64,000 nucleotides of DNA from Candidatus Nanoarchaeia archaeon (GTDB lineage Archaea; Nanobdellota; Nanobdellia; Woesearchaeales; WJIZ01), in assembly GCA_028279765.1 (NCBI GenBank), contig JANQND010000019.1, positions 1 to 64,000 on the forward strand. Direction: 5' to 3'. The position numbers and the translations under genes are program-made. Positions 57,826 to 64,000 of this stretch are shown in pieces. Under the pieces are notes generated by a model. It ran no database searches. It was not told the DNA's origin and saw nothing but the letters and a program-made list of their open reading frames with translations. The stretch's first letter is position 1. Each line of letters begins with the position of its first letter.

Positions 57826-59973
57826 CTACCCAAGTACGCTTACCGCAATAAAATTAAATAAGAATATAACGACGATTGCGATGATGCTATACAGAATAGT
57901 GCTGCTAACGAGGTTTGATCCGAGCGTGTAGCGCTCATTGAGCTTGTCGGATCCGTTTTCTATGCCATTTGAGAGGATGGTAAGAATATAGATGATTTGC
58001 ACTACATAGATTCCTACTACAATTTGAAAGTAATAAGTAGGAATGCCGATTCCAAAGATGTTGGCAATATCCAATGAGGCGCCTACTCCCTGCACGTTGT
58101 TTTGGGTTACTTCGGCAAGCTGTTCTGAGAGTTGAATCAAAACCGTGGTAATCATGGATGTTATCCCTACGACAATCCCAGAGATAGCAGGGGTGAGGAA
58201 TTTTATCTGCGATTGCATAGAAGAGATGATATCCGCCATCAGATCCTTGAGGCGCTCATTGACCCGGTGGATTTCTTTGATATAGCGTGCGATGTTTGTC
58301 AATGCCTGCGCGGCTATTTTTGGCCCTTTTTTTATTGATTCTATGAGTACCTTCATGGAGCTTTCAATGACCCGGGAAGGAAAATACTGGATAGCTCCCT
58401 GCCTTGGGTCAAAGATCGCCTGGTTAACACTCATGCCTAATTTCTGAATATTAATGCTCACCAGTCTGAAAAATTTTCCTGCGCTGGTATCCTGGGTATA
58501 TGATGCGACATTGCCAAAGGCCATTTCTGCGGGAATATCATCACCGAGCCTGTTTCCTAACTGGTAGAGAGCTGATGCAAATTCATCTTCCAGCTCTTTG
58601 GTTTTTTTTCGGATTGCAATCAGGTTCCTTGAGCGCAGCTTATAGAATACGCCAAGACTGAGACCGAAACTGAGCGGAATGCAAAGGCTGAGAAGCGATG
58701 CTCCCAACCCAAAGGGACCAACTAAGTTTCCGCTTTGATCGGTGTGATACCCTATAAGCCAGAATTTTTCATCAGCATCAAAAGGAACGTCAAATGCCGG
58801 GGCAATGGCATGAAGGAGAACCGGACTTATGCCTATAAAAAAGAATACTGCTGCTATGAGGATGGAAACAAAGATGGGATTGATCTTGATTTCTACGCTT
58901 CCTATTTTTAGGAGAATATTCTTGTATTTTTTTAGGGAGGGATTCTCCTCTGAAATATCAGTATCCCCATATCCTGTCGGCCTCTTGGAGAGGATACTTT
59001 TTCCAAGAAAGTATACGATGGTAGGGAGTAAAATATTATAGACAAACAATAGATGCAGCCAGCTTACTCCTTCCATGAAACTAATGACTAAAGGAAGAAT
59101 TACTAAGCCAAGGATAGGAAGAATGATTCCCAGCATATGAAGCAGAGTAATAGGAGATTTAAGATCGTGGGCGTAATGCAACATTTTTTCATACGTTTCA
59201 TCAAGGATAACATCAAGGGCCCGATCTAAGGAGGTAAGCCTTCTTGTTTCCTCCCCTTCCAGCAAGGAAGACTCGATGAGGTGAAATGCCTCGACAAATT
59301 CCAGATTATATTTTCTCCAGGATTCCAGATAGGTATCCAGAGATTGTTTCAAGGAATCGTATTTTTCTGTTTCCACATCCCATACTATTTTTTTAAGGTC
59401 CAGTGATAGTGGTGCGCCGAGGTGCTCGGATGCGAACTGGATAGCGTTCTCAAGGTTGGAGGTGTGGCGCATATAAGTGACCACATAGAAAATACAGAGC
59501 ACCATTTGGTTGGATGCCTTGAGCCTCCAGTATTGCGCCAGGTATAGAGGGAGGTTTGATAGAGGGGCGAAGATGACTAATCCCAGGATAAGGATGATAA
59601 CAAAAAATAAGGAGGATTGGAGAACGACATAGGTAATAAGGCCTCCGAATACTATGATCAATAAAGGTACAAGCATTCCAAATGATGTTGCACCTGTTGG
59701 GGTGATGTTTAAGTGTGATGCGTTTATTGCGTCCTGAATTAAAGGAATCTTCTTTTTGTCCGGCTTTACGTTGAGGATTTTCTCGGAAATGTTACAGGCT
59801 TTTTCATAGAAGTTCAGATGCGGTGGAACGATCTCTTTTTTGAATGTGGTATAGTCCTTTGTTTCCTCTCTTTTTTCTTCTGCTTCTTTTACTTTGCCCT
59901 CTAGCTCTTCTTCTATTCTTGCTTTATATTTACCGAGAAGATCTCTAAATTCCTCTTTTTTTTGATCTGGCAT
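57826..59973 (-). CDS. TadC-like membrane protein, two GspF-type halves fused
   Basis: 715 aa; two TM clusters; FASALYQLGNRLGDDIPAEMAFGNV. Confidence 0.85.
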   Translation of the reverse strand: MPDQKKEEFRDLLGKYKARIEEELEGKVKEAEEKREETKDYTTFKKEIVPPHLNFYEKACNISEKILNVKPDKKKIPLIQDAINASHLNITPTGATSFGMLVPLLIIVFGGLITYVVLQSSLFFVIILILGLVIFAPLSNLPLYLAQYWRLKASNQMVLCIFYVVTYMRHTSNLENAIQFASEHLGAPLSLDLKKIVWDVETEKYDSLKQSLDTYLESWRKYNLEFVEAFHLIESSLLEGEETRRLTSLDRALDVILDETYEKMLHYAHDLKSPITLLHMLGIILPILGLVILPLVISFMEGVSWLHLLFVYNILLPTIVYFLGKSILSKRPTGYGDTDISEENPSLKKYKNILLKIGSVEIKINPIFVSILIAAVFFFIGISPVLLHAIAPAFDVPFDADEKFWLIGYHTDQSGNLVGPFGLGASLLSLCIPLSFGLSLGVFYKLRSRNLIAIRKKTKELEDEFASALYQLGNRLGDDIPAEMAFGNVASYTQDTSAGKFFRLVSINIQKLGMSVNQAIFDPRQGAIQYFPSRVIESSMKVLIESIKKGPKIAAQALTNIARYIKEIHRVNERLKDLMADIISSMQSQIKFLTPAISGIVVGITSMITTVLIQLSEQLAEVTQNNVQGVGASLDIANIFGIGIPTYYFQIVVGIYVVQIIYILTILSNGIENGSDKLNERYTLGSNLVSSTILYSIIAIVVIFLFNFIAVSVLG

Positions 59974-59989
59974 TTTACTTTTAGTTACT

Positions 59990-62272
59990 TTATTCTGCTT
60001 TGAATTTTCTCTTTTTTATTGTTCTTTTGAGCCATTCCTCCCATTCAAAGAATATTTTTTTTGAGTCTAATGTGCCGGTTTTTTCAGCAACGCGATCAGA
60101 GATTTTGTGAAATTCGTCGTTAGAGAGAATAACAAAGTCTGCTTCTAACAGGTCCGGGTTGTTATGCTTATCTGAGTATTTGACTATGGTTTCTTTTATT
60201 TTTGCCCGCAGTAAGATATTATCCCAGATTGCATCCCAGTTTCCTGCCCATTCTTTTACATTGCCTGCGATTGCCTTGAGTATATCGGATTCTCCATTGA
60301 GCAGATCGTCGGAGGGGAGAAGCTTATCTTCCTTAGGATCGTATTTCATGAGATCTACGAATCCTCCCTCTAATAAAGGATCATTTTCCCACTGCTTTCG
60401 TACTTCGGTAATCTGGGTTACTCTTCTCCATCGGTGGATGCCATCGGGGGATCGGATAGGGTTTGCTACAATGACAATATCTGTTGCCTTAAAGCTGGTT
60501 TTTGGAACCTGCAAATCATTGACTACTCTGTCGAAAACGCCATAGGGGGAATCACCATGAATAGTTCCTGCTACAATGTTTGCCAGGGCACCGATTCGCA
60601 TGGATTCATAGAGCGCTCGCGCTTCAGTACTTCGTACTTCTCCTACGATTAATCCTGAGTCTCCTAAACGCAGCGTGGTTCGAATACCCTCGTCTGCTGA
60701 TACTTCTGCAGTTCCCTGAGTCATTGCAGATGCTACTTTCATAGGCTGGATGTTATAGCCGAGTTTTCGTAAGGAGTCTACCGGAAGCTCAAGGGTGTCT
60801 TCGATAGTGATGAGCCGTGATCGTCTCATGACCTCGACCATCACTGCGCTAAGCACCGATGTTTTTCCTGCTGACCTGGTTCCTGCAATCAACATGGTTC
60901 GTGATCCATCCACAAGGAAACTGATGAGTCCTGCGGCGAGCGGATCAAGCATGCGCTGTTTGATGAATAGAGGCAGAGTCCATGGCTTATCACGATGCCT
61001 GCGGAATGCGTATGCTAGCCCTTGCGGATTTAATGGAGAGGAGATAACCGCAACCCTGGTGTTTGCTCCTGGAAGTAAGAGTTCAGTATCAAGAATAGAG
61101 TTTGCCTCGTCAAGCGGCCTTCCTGAGATTAGCCTGAGCTTTGATGCCCAGCTCTCTGATTCTGGCTCTGTCGGAATAATGTTTGTTTTGCAGTCGCCAA
61201 AATCCTGATGTACCACGAACATTGGTGTCTCTCCCATGGGAGAATTAATCGTGATGTCCTGGATTTTCTGGTCAGAGAGCAGCACCTCGATGAGCCCAAA
61301 GCCAATGGTGTAGCGCACCAGGATGCTCGTAAGGAGGTCAATATCTTTTTCTTTCAGTTTTAGTTCCTTGTAGCTGGTCAGCTCTTCAATGAGATCCCGT
61401 CCTACGTTATAGAATACCTGGCGCATGCGGTCAGGATCAACAAAGTCTGATTTCTTTGGCTTGTGCTCTGCCATGATTTTTCGTGCAGTATCAAGCACTT
61501 CGTATTGTTCTTCGTCTAATCTGAATTCAGGAGGAGTTAAATGATAGAGGTATTGGACAGAGTTTGGAATTTCGAAAATAGTAACTTCTGTCCCATCATC
61601 TAAGGTGTAGGTGTCAAGTTCCTCGCCGTCTGTTGGGTAGGCAGCCATCAACTTAGTGAACATGAAGTCCGGCTTGATCGTGGGACTGAACACTAACTGA
61701 TAGATCTGCCGATCTCCCGGGATGTATCCTGCAAGCTGGGATTTTACCATGTCAATGAGTTTGATGCGTTCAAAAAGCGAGATGATGTGGTTGAGAAGAG
61801 CAAGATAGGTTTGCTGGCAGCCTGCGCAGGTCGAATTAACCATCTTTTCTGCTTTGATTGCTTCGTCGCGCTCTAAACGCTTGAGTTCTACGTATGCGCT
61901 AATAGGGTCTGATTTTACCGTGGAAGAGATGAGGTTCTTTATTTGGGCATACCAGTTGGGAAGGCATTGAATACACTGTGGCTTCATCAATACGTCATAC
62001 CCGGGCATATTTTGTGTTCTGGAGAGATGAGAGTGCAGGCGTACTACTTCTTTGAGTATTTCGGTTTGGTTAAAGTCGTATTCGTAGTCCCTTTTTTGCT
62101 GAAAGACAATTTTTGTTGCGTTTGGCTCTTTTGCAAGGATGTCGATGGCATGGGATAATGTTATGGGATCATCTTCAATAGCAGGAATACGCGGATAGTC
62201 CTCACAGTTTGCTACTATCACGGTATCCTCTCCTTCCCGTGCTATACGATAAGAGAAAGGGCTATCTGGCAT
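59990..62272 (-). CDS. Type II/IV secretion ATPase with N-terminal CxxC...CxxC region
   Basis: IAGTRSAGKTSVLSAVMVEV Walker A; TIEDTLELPVDSL; GLIVGEVRSTEARALYESMRIGA; CIQC...CAGC. Confidence 0.93.
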   Translation of the reverse strand: MPDSPFSYRIAREGEDTVIVANCEDYPRIPAIEDDPITLSHAIDILAKEPNATKIVFQQKRDYEYDFNQTEILKEVVRLHSHLSRTQNMPGYDVLMKPQCIQCLPNWYAQIKNLISSTVKSDPISAYVELKRLERDEAIKAEKMVNSTCAGCQQTYLALLNHIISLFERIKLIDMVKSQLAGYIPGDRQIYQLVFSPTIKPDFMFTKLMAAYPTDGEELDTYTLDDGTEVTIFEIPNSVQYLYHLTPPEFRLDEEQYEVLDTARKIMAEHKPKKSDFVDPDRMRQVFYNVGRDLIEELTSYKELKLKEKDIDLLTSILVRYTIGFGLIEVLLSDQKIQDITINSPMGETPMFVVHQDFGDCKTNIIPTEPESESWASKLRLISGRPLDEANSILDTELLLPGANTRVAVISSPLNPQGLAYAFRRHRDKPWTLPLFIKQRMLDPLAAGLISFLVDGSRTMLIAGTRSAGKTSVLSAVMVEVMRRSRLITIEDTLELPVDSLRKLGYNIQPMKVASAMTQGTAEVSADEGIRTTLRLGDSGLIVGEVRSTEARALYESMRIGALANIVAGTIHGDSPYGVFDRVVNDLQVPKTSFKATDIVIVANPIRSPDGIHRWRRVTQITEVRKQWENDPLLEGGFVDLMKYDPKEDKLLPSDDLLNGESDILKAIAGNVKEWAGNWDAIWDNILLRAKIKETIVKYSDKHNNPDLLEADFVILSNDEFHKISDRVAEKTGTLDSKKIFFEWEEWLKRTIKKRKFKAE

Positions 62273-62409
62273 TATCGCCCACCTCTTAGTCGTTCAAGAG
62301 CTATTTCAATAAGGTGGGATTTGTTTCGGTATTTTGCCTTGTTTTCACACTGTTTGCTAATCCAGAGAATCAGATCTTCTTCAATAGTTGCTGAAATGGG
62401 CTTTTTCAT
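62272..62409 (-). CDS. Ribbon-helix-helix (CopG-like) regulator, 45 aa
   Basis: MKKPISATIEEDLILWISKQCENKAKYRNKSHLIEIALERLRGGR*; stop overlaps ATPase start (TAATG). Confidence 0.75.
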   Translation of the reverse strand: MKKPISATIEEDLILWISKQCENKAKYRNKSHLIEIALERLRGGR

Positions 62410-62421
62410 GGGGGAAAAGAA

Positions 62422-62476
62422 TCCGTAAAAGAGTCAGAAAAAGCATGTTGGGGGTATGCTGCTACCCTTTTACGGA
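62422..62476. promoter_or_regulatory. 10-bp inverted repeat (tccgtaaaag / cttttacgga) upstream of RHH gene
   Basis: Perfect arms 62422-62431 and 62467-62476; nested gggta/taccc. Confidence 0.5.
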
Positions 62477-62649
62477 AAAAATGTGATGCTGAAAACATAT
62501 TATGATATATATTTTCTTTATTTTAACAGATTTACTATATTTTATAATATAATTAGTATTTAAATGTGTTGATTTATTCTGTTGATAATTTGGTAACCAC
62601 TAAGTAATCCTTACATAATCTTTAATAATGTCCAGGAGAATGATACTAT

Positions 62650-63060
62650 ATGGTTAAGATAGTAATGGGGAAAAAGCCTGCTGCTGCAAAAAGCAGTGCT
62701 GTTCCGTCTGCTGCAAAGGACCTTGAAGGGACAGCGAGGCGATTAAAGATAATGGAAGAGCGTTTTGCGAACATGCGCTCCAAGGTTCAGGTGCTTGAGC
62801 AGAATATGCTGCATAAGCACAAGAATTTCTTTGTGGAGATCAAAACGCTTAATATGGAACTGACTGAAGTGAAGAAAGAGATCAATGAGCTCAAGGATAA
62901 GATTATTATCATGGTGCGGGAGCTGGATTCGTTTGCTAAAAAAGAAGAAGTGCATATTCTGAAAAAGTATATTGACTTGTGGAATCCGGTGAAGTTTGTT
63001 TCCAAGCGGGAAGTTGAGTCTATTGTCCACGAAGTTATTGAGAAGATGCGAAGGGAATAA
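62650..63060 (+). CDS. Coiled-coil protein (possible pilus/archaellum accessory)
   Basis: 136 aa heptad-rich; C-terminal FVSKREVESIVHEVIEKMRRE. Confidence 0.7.
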   Translation: MVKIVMGKKPAAAKSSAVPSAAKDLEGTARRLKIMEERFANMRSKVQVLEQNMLHKHKNFFVEIKTLNMELTEVKKEINELKDKIIIMVRELDSFAKKEEVHILKKYIDLWNPVKFVSKREVESIVHEVIEKMRRE

Positions 63061-63080
63061 GGATTTTTATTTGTTCTTGT

Positions 63081-63168
63081 TGACAACAACAATGGCGCAA
63101 ATTGCTTAGTCTCTAAGCAAAGGTTTTGTGCAACAAAACCGCTTTGCCTGCCGTTATTGTTGTTGTCA
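63081..63168. repeat. Palindromic cloverleaf-like element D
   Basis: Perfect 13-bp outer inverted repeat tgacaacaacaat / attgttgttgtca; inner hairpins ttgcttag-tct-ctaagcaa and ggttttgt-gca-acaaaacc. Confidence 0.8.
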
Positions 63169-63244
63169 TAATTCTCATCAGATATGTAAATGAAAACTTT
63201 TATATAGGTAGTTTCTTAGCGTTAGTAAAAAGAGGTGTGGGTGA

Positions 63245-63904
63245 ATGCCGTTATTTGGAAAGAAGAAAGATACTAATCCTGATCCGTATGCAGATATGAT
63301 GCAGGGCGGAATGCCGCCACCAGCAGGGTCCGGACAAGACCCGTATGGTGCAGGCATGGACCCTGCAATGCAGGACCCCTATGCGAATCCTAATCAAGAC
63401 TATTATCAGCAGCAGGCAGAGATGCCTCCAGCTGCTGACCCTCAGATGCCGCCTCTGGACCCTGGTGTGCCGCAGGGAATGCCGCCACCAGCAGGGCCAG
63501 ATCCGTATGCACAACCGCAGCAAGACCCCGCTGGCTTCAGTCCTTCCGGTGCTGCACCGTCCTTTTCCGTCGATGATAATAAGGAGCGTATTGAAGAGAT
63601 TGCTGAGGCAATCATTGATGAGAAATGGAATGTTCTGGTAAAGGATATCAATAAGGTGATTGAGTGGAAGGAGCGCTCCGATAATGAGCTGAAACGACTT
63701 TCCCAGGAAATTGTAAATCTGAAAGAGCGCTTTGAGTCCCTGCACAAAGGAGTGCTGGGCAAGATTTCTGATTATGACCAGAATCTTTCTAATGTAGGAA
63801 CAGAGATCAAGGCAATGGAGAAAGTGTTTCAGAATGTTTTGCCTACCTTAACCGAGAGTATCCATAAGCTGGAGCGATTGTCTAAAGGTCCAGGTGAGAA
63901 GTAA
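63245..63904 (+). CDS. Pro/Gln/Tyr-rich N-terminus plus ArlC-like coiled-coil C-terminus
   Basis: MPLFGKKKDTNPDPYADMMQGGMPPPAG...; helical C-terminal half. Confidence 0.75.
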   Translation: MPLFGKKKDTNPDPYADMMQGGMPPPAGSGQDPYGAGMDPAMQDPYANPNQDYYQQQAEMPPAADPQMPPLDPGVPQGMPPPAGPDPYAQPQQDPAGFSPSGAAPSFSVDDNKERIEEIAEAIIDEKWNVLVKDINKVIEWKERSDNELKRLSQEIVNLKERFESLHKGVLGKISDYDQNLSNVGTEIKAMEKVFQNVLPTLTESIHKLERLSKGPGEK

Positions 63905-64000
63905 GAGGATTTTATTCTGGTGTTGGTTTATTGTTTATTTGTGCTTCTACTATGCAGATTTTCCTACCATTAATGCAACGGTAAATATCGACACTAACAG
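63894..64000 (+). CDS. Possible secreted protein, GTG start, truncated by window edge
   Basis: VRSKRILFWCWFIVYLCFYYADFPTINATVNIDTN; start overlaps preceding CDS. Confidence 0.5.
   Translation, partial: MRSKRILFWCWFIVYLCFYYADFPTINATVNIDTN

Noticed and set aside
63251-63745. 164-aa minus-strand ORF opposite the Pro-rich coiled-coil gene
   Set aside because: Antisense of a low-complexity Pro/Gln/Gly-rich coding region

Overview
Archaeal chromosomal segment, most likely DPANN / Woesearchaeota-like. This assignment is inferred from Orc1/Cdc6, RtcB plus archease, archaeal pantoate kinase and phosphopantothenate synthetase, a CDC48 AAA ATPase, intron-bearing tRNAs and TATA-type promoters. Housekeeping genes include mutS-mutL, smc, rnhB, serS, orc1/cdc6, rtcB-archease, tatD, a TsaC/Sua5-like gene and cdc48. 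There is a complete-looking panB-panD-(coaBC::PoK)-PPS pantothenate/CoA operon. Two type IV pilus / Tad-like secretion loci (ATPase plus TadC-type membrane proteins) lie side by side, with pilin-like and other secreted proteins. Four tRNA genes carry introns, one of them an initiator tRNA-Met with two apparent non-canonical introns. Points most worth a second look: (i) a family of about 90-180 bp intergenic cloverleaf-like palindromic elements (at least 4 copies); (ii) two tRNA genes whose 3' ends are duplicated around inserted DNA, one insert carrying a LAGLIDADG homing endonuclease; (iii) a micro-operon of three overlapping or adjacent ORFs of 28, 34 and 39 codons; (iv) a ~40-aa helical module shared by a pilus ATPase (4 copies), a Yip1-like membrane protein and another membrane protein; (v) a tandemly duplicated panD leader encoding a translationally coupled peptide. 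All calls come from reading the sequence; no database search was run.
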